Positions 31,807 to 41,497 of a stretch of DNA of 64,000 bases are shown here, piece after piece. This DNA is from Bacillota bacterium. Lineage in GTDB: Bacteria > Bacillota > Dethiobacteria > DTU022. A model generated the notes under the pieces. The model searched no databases. It was not told where the DNA came from and saw only the letters and a list, made by a program, of their open reading frames with translations. Positions within the stretch are counted from its first letter, which is position 1. Each line of letters starts with the position of its first letter. Location of the stretch: contig JAWSUE010000008.1 in the NCBI GenBank assembly GCA_033549065.1, positions 62,001 to 126,000 on the forward strand, read 5' to 3'. A program made the position numbers and the translations under genes.

Positions 31807-33276
31807 TCAGGATCTGCTAAGCATTAAATAATAAAAATTGACCAGCCGGTTTAATTTTTCAACAGAGATCCGCTCATCAACTCCATGAATACTGTGTAAT
31901 TCCGACTCATCCATTTCAATCGGTGAAAACCGGAGAACGTTATTGCTGATTTTGCAAAAATGCCTGGCATCTGAAGCTGCAAGCATTATATACGGAGTAA
32001 CTATCGCACCCCTGAAACAGTCATTGATTGCTCTTGCTAATTTACGGTAAGCTTCAGACGATGTACTTGATGAAGGGGAGGCATTGTGTCCTTCGATCAG
32101 AGTAACCTTAAGAGTAAGCGGCTCCTTCGCCGATCTGGCTTTTCTCGAAGCCTTTAATGCAGACTTTTCAATATGAATCAGGGCATCTTCTTTTGTATCC
32201 ATTGCTGCCAGCCTCAGGTTTGCTACAGCACTCGCCTTTACGGGTATTACATTACTTGCCTTGCTTCCCTCTGCCATTGTAAACACTATTGTGCTGCGGC
32301 ACAATGCGTTTAATTCGGGGTTAACCATGGGTAGCATTTTGAGCAGTAAAGGCTTAAATAACCATAGGTTGGCAAAGATTACCTTGTAAGCAACTGGCAT
32401 ATGTCTTCCCAATGTATCGAACATTTCTCTGACTTCAACGGGAATGTTTGCCTTAAAAGGATTTTTTTCAACATTGATGATAATCCTACTCAGTGTATTC
32501 AATGGATTATGCCTGCCTGGTGTTGATGCATGCCCCCCGGAACCTTCAACCGATACCTGAACATCCGCTATCCCTTTTTCCGACAGGCCGACTACCGCGA
32601 TCGGGTTTTTTATCCCGGGGAAAACACCATGAACAACAGCTCCTCCCTCATCAAGAACCATATCCAGCTTTATTCCCCTTGACTGGAGAATCTCCGAGAT
32701 TGCTTCTGCTCCTCTACCTGACATTTCTTCATCATGACCGAAGGCAAAATAGATATCCTGTTCCGGCTGAAAATTCTCAGCAAGCAGTATCTCTGCTGCT
32801 TCAAGAATTCCGCAGAGCGTGCTTTTGGTATCAAGGGTACCACGTCCGTAAATTATTCCATTTTCAATTATCCCTTCAAAAGGTGGTTTTCGCCATTTGT
32901 CACCATCGGCAGGGACAACATCATAATGCGCCATAAAGAGAACCGGTTTATCATTCACTTTGCCGGGCCAGCGATAAAGAAGAGAATGTTCGTTTACTTT
33001 CTCATGATCTAGATTTCCATGAACCAGTGGATAAAAGTTTTTAAGCAGGTTTTGAAATTTTTCAAACTGGTCATATCCACCTCCTTTAACGTCAGGAGAA
33101 ACTGTTTGGCAGCGGATCATCTCAACGAGGTGTGAGGACGCCTCCTGCTTGAACCCACTGAAATAAGATTCGGGCAAAGAACAATATTGAGGTGATGAGG
33201 GTTTGAAGCGGACAGCCCTGGTTACAATAATAAGTAAAAATAAAAAGATCAATCCTAAAATAACTGCCGTTGTCAT
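31807..33276 (-). CDS. M20-family metallopeptidase (carboxypeptidase S-like)
   Basis: 489 residues from ATG 33276, chosen because AAAGGGG is eight bases upstream; longer in-frame starts exist. An N-terminal membrane anchor precedes the peptidase. Dizinc ligands are visible in FMAHYDVVPADGDKW, GRGTLDTKSTL, FGHDEEMSGRG and, near the end, SIHGVDERI. A lid domain lies between (VSVEGSGGHASTPGRHNPLN). This resembles yeast carboxypeptidase S and mammalian PM20D1 types, so it may cleave dipeptides or N-acyl amino acids at the membrane surface. Confidence 0.92.
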   Translation of the reverse strand: MTTAVILGLIFLFLLIIVTRAVRFKPSSPQYCSLPESYFSGFKQEASSHLVEMIRCQTVSPDVKGGGYDQFEKFQNLLKNFYPLVHGNLDHEKVNEHSLLYRWPGKVNDKPVLFMAHYDVVPADGDKWRKPPFEGIIENGIIYGRGTLDTKSTLCGILEAAEILLAENFQPEQDIYFAFGHDEEMSGRGAEAISEILQSRGIKLDMVLDEGGAVVHGVFPGIKNPIAVVGLSEKGIADVQVSVEGSGGHASTPGRHNPLNTLSRIIINVEKNPFKANIPVEVREMFDTLGRHMPVAYKVIFANLWLFKPLLLKMLPMVNPELNALCRSTIVFTMAEGSKASNVIPVKASAVANLRLAAMDTKEDALIHIEKSALKASRKARSAKEPLTLKVTLIEGHNASPSSSTSSEAYRKLARAINDCFRGAIVTPYIMLAASDARHFCKISNNVLRFSPIEMDESELHSIHGVDERISVEKLNRLVNFYYLMLSRS

Positions 33277-33369
33277 CTGGTTTGCCCCTTTATTTTGCAT
33301 TTTATAGACAAGTAAACCTGATAATAATTTTGACAAATAGACCTTCTTTCCCTCTATCGTGCTTAAAGG

Positions 33370-33400
33370 TTGACAGCCATAATTGATCTTATGTTATAGT
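33370..33400 (+). promoter_or_regulatory. Possible promoter of the HIT gene
   Basis: TTGACA at 33370-33375 and TATAGT at 33395-33400, with a 19-bp spacer that is slightly long. It lies about 55 bases upstream of the HIT start codon. Confidence 0.4.
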
Positions 33401-33457
33401 AATGGACAGATTGGAAATATCATGGTCACAATAACCGCTGAAGGAGAGATAATATTA

Positions 33458-33856
33458 ATGGATGATTGCCCTTTCTGTGATACAGCCAACTTAACAATAA
33501 TTGCTGAAAATGAACTGGCCATTGCGTTCTATGATGGGACCCCGATAAGTAATGGCCATTCACTTGTTATACCAAGACGGCATGTGAGCACTTATTTTGA
33601 TGCATCTGCTGAAGAACATGAAGCTATACATCAGCTGATCTGCAGCCTGAAAAAATATCTGGATAAAAAATATAACCCCGACGGTTATAATATCGGGGCT
33701 AATGTAGGTCATTATGCCGGTCAAACTGTTTTCCATTTTCATATTCATGTTATCCCACGCTACCGGGGGGATGTCAAAGATCCCAAAGGGGGGGTTAGAA
33801 AAGTTATTCCCAACCGCAAGTCCCGTCCAAAGAGCAGGAAAAAGCCCCTTCATTAG
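33458..33856 (+). CDS. HIT-family hydrolase/transferase
   Basis: About 132 residues from ATG 33458, which follows AAGGAG eleven bases upstream; an in-frame ATG at 33422 would add 12 residues. The fold signatures are DDCPFCDT (zinc-binding Cys pair), [24 protein letters not shown] and the catalytic HIT motif [14 protein letters not shown]. It probably hydrolyses a nucleotide phosphoramidate or dinucleoside polyphosphate in the cytosol. Its last 53 bases overlap the end of the convergent DUF255 gene. Confidence 0.93.
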   Translation: MDDCPFCDTANLTIIAENELAIAFYDGTPISNGHSLVIPRRHVSTYFDASAEEHEAIHQLICSLKKYLDKKYNPDGYNIGANVGHYAGQTVFHFHIHVIPRYRGDVKDPKGGVRKVIPNRKSRPKSRKKPLH

Positions 33857-35687
33857 ATGACACTGTATACTCAAGAACTGATAAAAGATAAGCATGCCCA
33901 GTAGGATACTTTTCAAGTTTTTCCCGGTGCATGTTGAGGATATGCAAAGTCTTTTCTACAAACCCCTCATCAGGTAAAGCCCGTCCGAGAGTTATCATGT
34001 TCATCGCAGCCATCGATAATCCTGAAGGTATTGGACCATCGTAAGTTTCTGCAATAACCGGTAGTTCATCATCTCTACCGGATATGCTGAAAAGCATTCT
34101 CCCGTCTTTAAGTTCAAAAAGGTCCAGCATAATTCTGAGGAGATTACGTGCCTCTTCAAGATATTCATCCTTTAATGATGCGCGGTAGAGTTCAATCAAT
34201 CCTTTTATTAAAAAGGAATAATCTTCAAGAAAACCGGCAATATCTGCTGCACCACCGCGATATCGTCTTAGAAGCATTCCCTCTTCATTCTTCAGATTAA
34301 CTAAAATAAAATCTGCAGCCTTCATTGCTGCCTGGAGATAATTTTCATCTCCCAGGATACTTGCTCCACGGGAAAGGGCGGCAATCATCAAACCATTCCA
34401 AGCGGTAATTATTTTGTCATCAAGAAAAGGATGGACTCGTTTATTCCGTGCTGCCAGTAATACCGTCCTGGCTTCTGCAATAATTTTCCGAAGTTTCTCT
34501 TCTGATAAACCCTTTTCTGCAGCAAAGTCAGGATCATCTACCTTTCTTGATAATACATTGACCTTGCCCTCAAAATTCCCCTGAGCAGTCACTCCAAAAT
34601 ATTCTGCAACCAGGTTTCCAATATCCAGCCCGAGCAGTTTCAAAAGCTCTGACAGTTCCCAAACATAAAAAGTCCCTTCCTTCCCTTCGCTGTCCGCGTC
34701 TTCTGCAGAATAAAAAGCTCCCTCCGGGGAGGTAAGGTTGGTCTGTACGTATTTAAAAATCTTTCGGGCAAATTCCGCCATTTCGGGATCACCGGATGCT
34801 TTATAAGCATCGAGTGCGGCCAGGGATGTTGTCGCTTGATCATAGAGCATTTTTTCAAAATGAGGTACCAACCACTTGTGGTCAACAGAATAACGGTGTA
34901 TACCATACCCAAGCTGATCAAAAATCCCACCGCGATGCATCGCTCGTAAGGAGTTTACGGCCATGTCAAGTGCTTCTTGTTTTTTGACCCTTTTATAGTA
35001 GCTGATTAAAAACGACAGTTGGTGGGGTGAAGGAAACTTTGGAGCACCACCGAACCCCCCGTATTGATGATCGTAAACATCCGCGAATTGTCTGTACGCT
35101 TTATTCAGGATTTCCTGAAATAGATTGAGATCTATACGGCTGTAATCTTTTTCGCTTATTCCTTCTCCGTGGTTCTTTAGGAGAGCTGTAAGTTCATTTG
35201 CAGCTTCCTCTACCCTGACCCTCTCCTCTTCCCAGGCATTATGAATTCTTGGTAAAAGTTCCATCAGACCGTGAATGCCAAAAGCCGAACTTTTAGGAAA
35301 ATAAGTTCCTGCAAAAAAAGGCTTTTTATCCGGTGTCAGAAAAACATTAAGAGGCCAGCCTCCCTGACCGGTAAGAGCCTGGCAGGCAGTCATATAAATC
35401 TGGTCGAGATCGGGCCGTTCTTCCCGATCTACTTTTATTGGAACAAAATATTTATTAAGCAAATCGGCAATTTCGGGATCTTCAAATGATTCTTTCTCCA
35501 TGACATGACACCAGTGGCATGTGGAATATCCGATACTGAGAAAAACCGGTTTATTTTCTTTTCGTGCTTTATCAAAAGCATCATTGCCCCAGGGATACCA
35601 TTCTACCGGGTTGTAAGCATGCTGAAGCAGATAGGGTGATTTTTCATTGATCAAACGATTTGCCTGTTTACTTTTTTCAGAATCCAC
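33804..35687 (-). CDS. DUF255 thioredoxin-fold/glycosidase-like protein (YyaL/Spata20 family)
   Basis: 627 residues; GTG start at 35687 with GAGGAG ten bases upstream. The N-terminal thioredoxin-like domain (1-170) shows [18 protein letters not shown] and the redox motif STCHWCHVM, then [15 protein letters not shown] and [12 protein letters not shown], all hallmarks of the family. The remainder is an alpha/alpha six-barrel of the GlcNAc-epimerase type ([26 protein letters not shown]). The C-terminus ends slightly short and overlaps the HIT gene. The family is conserved from bacteria to man, but no reaction is established. Confidence 0.92.
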   Translation of the reverse strand: MDSEKSKQANRLINEKSPYLLQHAYNPVEWYPWGNDAFDKARKENKPVFLSIGYSTCHWCHVMEKESFEDPEIADLLNKYFVPIKVDREERPDLDQIYMTACQALTGQGGWPLNVFLTPDKKPFFAGTYFPKSSAFGIHGLMELLPRIHNAWEEERVRVEEAANELTALLKNHGEGISEKDYSRIDLNLFQEILNKAYRQFADVYDHQYGGFGGAPKFPSPHQLSFLISYYKRVKKQEALDMAVNSLRAMHRGGIFDQLGYGIHRYSVDHKWLVPHFEKMLYDQATTSLAALDAYKASGDPEMAEFARKIFKYVQTNLTSPEGAFYSAEDADSEGKEGTFYVWELSELLKLLGLDIGNLVAEYFGVTAQGNFEGKVNVLSRKVDDPDFAAEKGLSEEKLRKIIAEARTVLLAARNKRVHPFLDDKIITAWNGLMIAALSRGASILGDENYLQAAMKAADFILVNLKNEEGMLLRRYRGGAADIAGFLEDYSFLIKGLIELYRASLKDEYLEEARNLLRIMLDLFELKDGRMLFSISGRDDELPVIAETYDGPIPSGLSMAAMNMITLGRALPDEGFVEKTLHILNMHREKLEKYPTGHAYLLSVLEYTVSSNEGAFSCSLDGTCGWE

Positions 35688-35850
35688 TTGAGATCAACTC
35701 CTCAGGCTTATTATTTATAGTATTTCTATAGATTAAGTATATTATATCACAAATACTTATCATTATTAAAAATTAGGCTTTAAACAAAAGGAATCAACCA
35801 ATCGGTCCCGAATTAAAATAAATACCAAATTACTGCCCCGGGAGAGAAAA

Positions 35851-38040
35851 TTGTATCGATTACTCCGTAATATCTATTTACTGGCTCTCATTACCGTCAT
35901 TATCTTTGTTATAGGCTGGTATTATCAGCATTACAGTACAAACCGTGTGATGCTTGATAGCACAAGGCAGATTGCCGAATTATCAGTTCAAACTATTCAT
36001 GATGATGTTGGTAGCTGGATTAAGAAAAATGCCAGAACTATCGAAGCTGCTGCTGATTATATTTCTATGGATCGTTGGAACGACAATGATATACTGGGCT
36101 ATCTCACAATTTTACTTGAAAAAAATGACGATTTCTCTTCAATCTACTTCGGAACAACCGACAACCGGATGATCAATGCCAGCGGATGGCAGATGCCACC
36201 TGGATTTGAACTGAGATCCCGCCCCTGGTACAGCAAGGCAGTCGATCAGAAAAATACTATTATTACCGAGGCATTTGTAAATGCCAGTAATGATAAGTTG
36301 ATAATTACAATCGCCTGCCCTGTTTTCAACAGCAATGGTTCTTTAATTGGTGTCGTCGGTGGTGATATAGATATAAAGCAGATAATCGCCCTGATCAATC
36401 TACATGAATCTACAAATGGAGGTTACTCCTTTCTTGTAGATGGAAAAGGGAATATCCTGGCCCACCCGGACTTTGATTATGCTCCGGACACTGGCCTGGT
36501 AACTTTGCAGACTAGATATGGAAATCTTGAAAACAGTATTCCTGAAAATGGTATGGATTCGATGACTCTCGATGAAAGCAAAGGTTTTCTTGCCTATCTC
36601 CCTATAGCAGATACCAACTGGCATCTTGCCACGTTTATCCCCGAAAGCAACCTCAATGCAGTTACTGCAAAAATGAGATTGGAATTTATGTTTGCCGGGG
36701 CTGCTACGATACTTGTTTTTATCCTCTTTCTTCTTTATCACCACTTTTACGTTCACAAGCCATTATTAATTTTCGAAAAAAATATTAAAAATATTGATAT
36801 TGAAAAAGATCTCTCTTACCGGCTTCCCCTGGATAAATACAATGAATTTACTGCACTGGGCAAAACTATTAACCATCTTTTAGGGAAGGCACAGGTTTAC
36901 TTTGAATCACTTCAGGAGAAAGAACAATCTCTAAGTAACGCAAATAGCAGATTGGATTTGATCGGAAAACAGCTTACAACTATCGAGGAGGCACTTGATT
37001 ACAGTGAGGAAAAACTTTATTACCTGAGTTATCATGATCAACTTTCCGGACTGTACAACCGGTCTTTCTTTGAAGCGAAGCTACACCAACTGAGTGAAAA
37101 ACCGGATTATCCAACTTCTATAATTACCATTGATATTGATGGACTGAAGCTTATTAACGACACAATCGGTCACAGTGCCGGCGATCGTCTTTTAAAAACA
37201 TGCGCCAAACTGATCAGTGAATCACTAGACGGCGCGGGAATACTTGCAAGGGTTGGTGGTGATGAATTTTCCGCTATACTCCCCCTTACCGGGAAATACG
37301 AAGCAGAAAGCATCGCCAGGCAGATCCGTTACCAGGTTTACCTCTATAACCAAAATCATTCACACCTTCCACTTAGCATTTCTATCGGTGTGGCAACTGC
37401 CAAGGACGGCAGTGAAAGCTTGAAAAAACTTTATAAGCAGGCCGATGACCTCATGTTCAGGGACAAATTATACAGGAGTACAAGTGCGCGTAACGGAATA
37501 GTCAGGAGTTTAATGGCCGCGCTTGCTGAACGGGATTATTTTACCGAGGATCATGCAAAAAGGCTTGAACAACTTTGCCTTAAAATGGGAGAAAAAATTG
37601 GGTTGACTTCAAACCAACTGACTGATCTTGCCCTGCTGGCAAAAGTCCACGACCTGGGAAAAGTGGGTATACCGGATCAAATATTATTTAAACCGGGTCC
37701 GTTAAATGATGAAGAGTGGCAGGTAATGAAGCAGCATCCGGAAAAAGGGTATCGAATTGCATCCACATCTTCTGATTTAACCGAAGTTGCTGACCTTATT
37801 TTAAAACATCATGAACATTGGGACGGCGGAGGTTATCCGATGGGGCTGAAAGAAGAAGAAATACCAATCGAATGCCGGATTCTTGCCATTGTAGATGCTT
37901 ATGACACAATGACCAATACCCGTCCGTATAAAGATGCGGTTAGCCACAATGAAGCTTTAACAGAGCTTGAGATGTGTTCAGGTAAACAGTTTGATCCCAA
38001 CCTGGTAGAGATATTTAAGTTGGTTGTTAAAGATAATTAA
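35851..38040 (+). CDS. dCache-GGDEF-HD-GYP dual c-di-GMP protein
   Basis: 729 residues; TTG start at 35851 with GGGAG upstream. Order: TM helix (about 8-28), extracellular double-Cache sensor (about 35-275, with FELRSRPWYSKAV typical of dCache), second TM (about 280-305), HAMP-like linker (about 307-360), GGDEF domain (about 395-545; motif ARVGGDEFSAILP intact) and HD-GYP phosphodiesterase domain (about 550-729; KVHDLGKVGIPD, HHEHWDGGGYP). The I-site position before GGDEF reads DGAG, so product inhibition seems absent. It may both make and break c-di-GMP in response to an external small molecule. Confidence 0.95.
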   Translation: MYRLLRNIYLLALITVIIFVIGWYYQHYSTNRVMLDSTRQIAELSVQTIHDDVGSWIKKNARTIEAAADYISMDRWNDNDILGYLTILLEKNDDFSSIYFGTTDNRMINASGWQMPPGFELRSRPWYSKAVDQKNTIITEAFVNASNDKLIITIACPVFNSNGSLIGVVGGDIDIKQIIALINLHESTNGGYSFLVDGKGNILAHPDFDYAPDTGLVTLQTRYGNLENSIPENGMDSMTLDESKGFLAYLPIADTNWHLATFIPESNLNAVTAKMRLEFMFAGAATILVFILFLLYHHFYVHKPLLIFEKNIKNIDIEKDLSYRLPLDKYNEFTALGKTINHLLGKAQVYFESLQEKEQSLSNANSRLDLIGKQLTTIEEALDYSEEKLYYLSYHDQLSGLYNRSFFEAKLHQLSEKPDYPTSIITIDIDGLKLINDTIGHSAGDRLLKTCAKLISESLDGAGILARVGGDEFSAILPLTGKYEAESIARQIRYQVYLYNQNHSHLPLSISIGVATAKDGSESLKKLYKQADDLMFRDKLYRSTSARNGIVRSLMAALAERDYFTEDHAKRLEQLCLKMGEKIGLTSNQLTDLALLAKVHDLGKVGIPDQILFKPGPLNDEEWQVMKQHPEKGYRIASTSSDLTEVADLILKHHEHWDGGGYPMGLKEEEIPIECRILAIVDAYDTMTNTRPYKDAVSHNEALTELEMCSGKQFDPNLVEIFKLVVKDN

Positions 38041-38048
38041 AGTTAATC

Positions 38049-38185
38049 TTAAATAACCGAAAGCAACAGAATTCCTGCAGTTGTGCCAAAGACCGCTCCG
38101 GACAGGCCATTGCAATACCTTCCGGAATATTATAAAGCGCTATTGTAAGAGCAAGAGTGAAACCAAGGGCTGGTGATGATACGCT
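38049..38185 (-). pseudogene. ZIP-family metal transporter remnant
   Basis: On the minus strand one frame reads SSPALGFTLALTIALYNIPE then GIAMA, matching the signature helix of ZIP/ZupT zinc transporters (H/Y-NIPEG). It then shifts frame to GLSGAVFGTTAGILLLSVI and a stop at 38049-38051. Only this C-terminal piece remains. The rest of 38186-38514 holds a hairpin and the response-regulator promoter region. Confidence 0.65.
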
Positions 38186-38380
38186 GCCTGACTATCAACA
38201 CAAAAACTTCATAGAACTTTAACATTAATTCCACAAAACTGCCAAAACTGAATTTTATACTGATAGTAGAAACCTGAGACGTTAGTGAAAACGGAAAATT
38301 TGGTCGAGGAACGCGCAACTTTAGATTGGAAAAAGCAGCTGCAACTTTAACCTCAAAAAATGTTTGCGCGGATCGGCCTG

Positions 38381-38408
38381 AAATCCAGCGGATAATTCCA
38401 CTGGATTT
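38381..38408 (+). terminator. Hairpin with T-rich tail
   Basis: AAATCCAG-c-GGA-TAAT-TCC-a-CTGGATTT, an 8-bp stem plus an inner 3-bp stem across one mismatch, followed by CTTTTATCC. It could end transcription from upstream before the two-component operon. Confidence 0.5.
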
Positions 38409-38444
38409 CTTTTATCCTTACAATCTCTCTTAAACCAAACTATT

Positions 38445-38480
38445 ATGTTATTGGTTTTATAACCATGTTATTTGGTAAAA
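38445..38480 (+). promoter_or_regulatory. Direct repeat upstream of the response regulator
   Basis: ATGTTATTGGTTTTA (38445-38459) and ATGTTATTTGGTAAAA (38465-38480) are near-identical direct repeats offset by 20 bp, 35-70 bases before the response-regulator start. OmpR/PhoB-type proteins bind direct repeats on one helix face, so this is a candidate autoregulatory site. Confidence 0.4.
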
Positions 38481-38514
38481 TATAAAAAGTATTATAAGAT
38501 AGGGAGATTACCTG

Positions 38515-39189
38515 ATGAAAGTTATTTGGGTTGTTGACGATGAAGAAAATATTCGCAACTTAATCAAACGCTACCTTGAAAAAGAAAGTTACATTGTTCG
38601 TACTTTTTCTTCCGCCGAGGAACTGAATAATGCCCTGCTTAACAGTGTACCCGATATGTTTATTCTTGATATAATGCTTCCTGACAGCGATGGCTTGAAC
38701 TTGTGCCGGATGATTCGAGAGGAATACAACCTGCCAGTGATCTTTGTTTCTGCCCGTGGAGAAGAATTCGATCGTGTTTTAGGCCTTGAAATAGGCGGTG
38801 ATGATTACCTGGCCAAACCTTTCAGCCCGAGAGAACTCGTAGCCCGGGTTAAGAATATATTTAGAAGAATTATTCCCCAGGAGGATACTGAAGCCACGCT
38901 GGAAATAAAAAATATGATAATCAATCCCGGGCAGCGAAAAGTTACAATCGGGGGTATTGACACGGCTTTAACTAGTAAAGAATTTGATCTGCTTATGCTT
39001 ATGGCCCGATCTCCAAATTACTCTTTCAGCAGAAAAGCATTGCTCGAAAATATATGGGGTTATGACTATGAAGGTGATGAAAGAGCAGTTGATGATACCA
39101 TAAAACGGATCAGAAAAAAAATAAGGGAAAAAGGAGCCCAGCCAGAGCTTACAACGGTATGGGGTTACGGGTATAGGCTTGATGTTTAG
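38515..39189 (+). CDS. OmpR/PhoB-family response regulator
   Basis: 224 residues; ATG 38515 follows AGGGAG. Receiver domain (1-118): DDEE acidic pair, phospho-acceptor in MFILDIMLPDSDG, Thr/Ser switch in FVSARGEEFDRV and Lys in YLAKPFSPREL. The winged-helix output domain (about 130-224) has LTSKEFDLLMLMARSPNYSF and VDDTIKRIRKKI, then WGYGYRL. It overlaps the sensor kinase gene, its likely partner. Target genes cannot be inferred beyond possible autoregulation. Confidence 0.95.
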   Translation: MKVIWVVDDEENIRNLIKRYLEKESYIVRTFSSAEELNNALLNSVPDMFILDIMLPDSDGLNLCRMIREEYNLPVIFVSARGEEFDRVLGLEIGGDDYLAKPFSPRELVARVKNIFRRIIPQEDTEATLEIKNMIINPGQRKVTIGGIDTALTSKEFDLLMLMARSPNYSFSRKALLENIWGYDYEGDERAVDDTIKRIRKKIREKGAQPELTTVWGYGYRLDV

Positions 39190-40519
39190 GAGAATTTTTA
39201 TCGGCTACCTGGCAGTACTGCTCATTTCCTTTGCCGTGCTTACTCTGGCATTCAGTTTAACGGTCCGTCAATACCTGATCAATGATACAGTTGAAAGCCT
39301 ATACCGGGTTGCCTCCGCACTCTCTGCAGCAGATCGTTCCGGCATGCATGAAAGCGGCTACATGAGGGGTGTATACTTTACCCTGGCAAACCGGATAGCA
39401 TATGCCGATTACCTGGTAATTCTGGAAAGTGGAGAAATTCTGGAAAGCAGCAATATAGAAACCTATCCTTCAGGAACAATCATTGAAAACGATTCCTTCT
39501 ACCAGTTGGCCTTTATCAAAGAACCCCGGGAAAGTATGGTAGAAAGAGATCTGGTTGCCGTAGCTTTCCCCGTGATTGTATCGGGGGAAGCTTCTCAGGC
39601 TGCACTAATTTTATATTCCAGGCTTGATCTTCTCACCCAATTAAACCAGAGTTTACTGGGCATACTGGCTCTCGCCCTTGGAGCCGGTATCATTGTTTCA
39701 CTGGTGGCAGGAGTTTTCGTAACCAGGGTTGTTGTAGATCCATTACAGAAGTTTAAAAAAAGGGTTTCTGAATTAGCCAGGCGGAATTTTGATGGGAAGC
39801 TTGATATATCAACAGGTGATGAGCTTGAGGAACTGGCTCACGCTTTCAACGAAATGACGGACCAGCTTGTTGAATATGATCATGCCCAGAAAGATTTCTT
39901 CCAAAAGGCCTCACATGAATTAAAAACACCATTGATGTCTGTACAGGGATACGCAGAAGCTATCCGGGACGGAATAATACCGCCAACTGAAGCACAGCAG
40001 GGTTTAGATATAATTATCAAGGAAGCCCGGCGTATGAAAGCGCTGGTTGATCAGTTTATCTATCTTTCTAAGATGGAATCGATTAAAGAAGACTACCATT
40101 TCAAAGAAATCCTGCCCGAGGATATTGCCCGTGAAGCAGTTCATGCCCTGCACAGCCTGGCTTTGGATAAAGGGATATCTGTTAAGGTTGCCTGTATTAA
40201 CTGTAATCGGTTTATTAAAGGTGACCCCGAGAAAATATATCGACTTTTTCTGAACATAATAGGCAATGCGCTGCAGTATGCAGAAAGTGAAATTTTAATT
40301 ACGATTGATGGCGGCAAAGTCACTATAGAAGACGATGGGCCCGGATTCGGCCAGGGAGCAATAGACAACGCTTTTAAACCTTTCTACAGCGGCGACAACG
40401 GTGGAAGCGGTTTGGGGCTGGCTATTTCCCGGGCAATAATAGAGAAACACAGGGGTTCAATTAAAATCGGCAGTGGAGCCACTGGTGGGGCATTGATTAC
40501 AATTATTTTTCAGGATTGA
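39182..40519 (+). CDS. Membrane sensor histidine kinase
   Basis: 445 residues from ATG 39182, which overlaps the response-regulator stop by eight bases (ATGTTTAG). Two transmembrane helices (about 5-27 and 155-180) flank an extracellular domain of about 125 residues of no recognised family. HAMP domain (about 180-232), HisKA with the phospho-His in FFQKASHELKTPLMSVQGY, and HATPase with IGNALQY (N box), IEDDGPGFG (G1) and GGSGLGLAISRAI (G2). All catalytic motifs are intact. It signals to the upstream regulator. Confidence 0.95.
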   Translation: MFRRIFIGYLAVLLISFAVLTLAFSLTVRQYLINDTVESLYRVASALSAADRSGMHESGYMRGVYFTLANRIAYADYLVILESGEILESSNIETYPSGTIIENDSFYQLAFIKEPRESMVERDLVAVAFPVIVSGEASQAALILYSRLDLLTQLNQSLLGILALALGAGIIVSLVAGVFVTRVVVDPLQKFKKRVSELARRNFDGKLDISTGDELEELAHAFNEMTDQLVEYDHAQKDFFQKASHELKTPLMSVQGYAEAIRDGIIPPTEAQQGLDIIIKEARRMKALVDQFIYLSKMESIKEDYHFKEILPEDIAREAVHALHSLALDKGISVKVACINCNRFIKGDPEKIYRLFLNIIGNALQYAESEILITIDGGKVTIEDDGPGFGQGAIDNAFKPFYSGDNGGSGLGLAISRAIIEKHRGSIKIGSGATGGALITIIFQD

Positions 40520-40645
40520 TCCGATTCAACGTTACGGATTATCAGTTTTTTTTCAAGCTTTGAAAGATCAATTTTTTCAGACATATAAGCAGCAGCTCCT
40601 GGGCATAAATATTCAGAAAATATAATTAAATAATGTGTCCCGAAA

Positions 40646-41479
40646 TTATTTTTCTTTTGGTCCGGCAGGGTAAACGGGCCCCGGGTTGTATTCAACACTT
40701 GGTCTGGCGGTACGGGGTTGGGGGAACATGCTCATCAGGCTGTAAATTTCCGGAGGCACATCGGTATTAACATTAAGACCCATGGAAGCAATTTGGGCTA
40801 CGTCAATTGGGTAATCATGAGTCCATGTTCCCTGGGTTAGGAGTTCTGCAGTCTTATCGGCCTGTCCTTCATCCATATGCTTCTTAAGCAGGTTTCTAAC
40901 AGTTATCTTAACCTGCTTGAGAGCCTTTGCCGCAACATCGGCGAGGATAACCGTTTGATCATCAATATCTTTAACCGGTTTGGTCTCCATCACCTTTACC
41001 AGTGATGCTGCCGGGTACTGCCCCAGTTGGGGATCAAGAGGTCCGAGTACGGCATTTTCATCCATGACCAGTTCATCTGCTGCCATGGCAATCAGAGTAC
41101 CCCCTGACATGGCATAATGGGGAACAAACACGGTAACTTTACCAGGGTGACGAAGTAAAGCTTCAGCAATTTGCTCTGAAGCCAGAACAAGCCCTCCGGG
41201 AGTATGTAGAATCAGATCAATTGGTACATTTTTGTCCGTAAGCCGGATTGCCGTTAAGACCTGTTCCGAGTCTTCAATATTAATATATCTGGTCAGGGGT
41301 ATCCCCAGCAGGCTCAGTGCCTCCTGGCGGTGGATCAGCGTTATCACTCTACTGCCCCGCCTCCGTTCAAGTTCGATCATTTTACGTGTTCTTGCTGACC
41401 GCAACAGCTGCTGCTGCAGGTAAGGTGTAAGCATTGAAATTATCAAAAAGAGCCAGAATACCTGAGAAAAAACTTCCAT
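40646..41479 (-). CDS. Membrane ClpP-fold serine protease (SDH/SppA-like)
   Basis: 277 residues; ATG 41479 follows GAGGAGG. An N-terminal membrane helix (about 5-23) is followed by a ClpP/crotonase-fold domain: VITLIHRQEALSLLGIPLTR, IDLILHTPGGLVLASEQI, the nucleophile Ser in HYAMSGGTLIAMAADELVMD and GPLDPQLGQYP. This matches the serine dehydrogenase proteinase/SppA-like family. A general base Lys is likely among the helices that follow. A Pro-rich C-terminus closes it. It lies 18 bases after the rhomboid gene on the same strand, suggesting a membrane-protein quality-control pair. Confidence 0.88.
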   Translation of the reverse strand: MEVFSQVFWLFLIISMLTPYLQQQLLRSARTRKMIELERRRGSRVITLIHRQEALSLLGIPLTRYINIEDSEQVLTAIRLTDKNVPIDLILHTPGGLVLASEQIAEALLRHPGKVTVFVPHYAMSGGTLIAMAADELVMDENAVLGPLDPQLGQYPAASLVKVMETKPVKDIDDQTVILADVAAKALKQVKITVRNLLKKHMDEGQADKTAELLTQGTWTHDYPIDVAQIASMGLNVNTDVPPEIYSLMSMFPQPRTARPSVEYNPGPVYPAGPKEK

Positions 41480-41497
41480 TGTATAACCTCCTCGCAG

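Noticed and set aside
32493-32936. A 147-codon plus-strand ORF
   Set aside because: Lies wholly antisense to the M20 peptidase, whose catalytic motifs are intact; composition is that of a reverse shadow.
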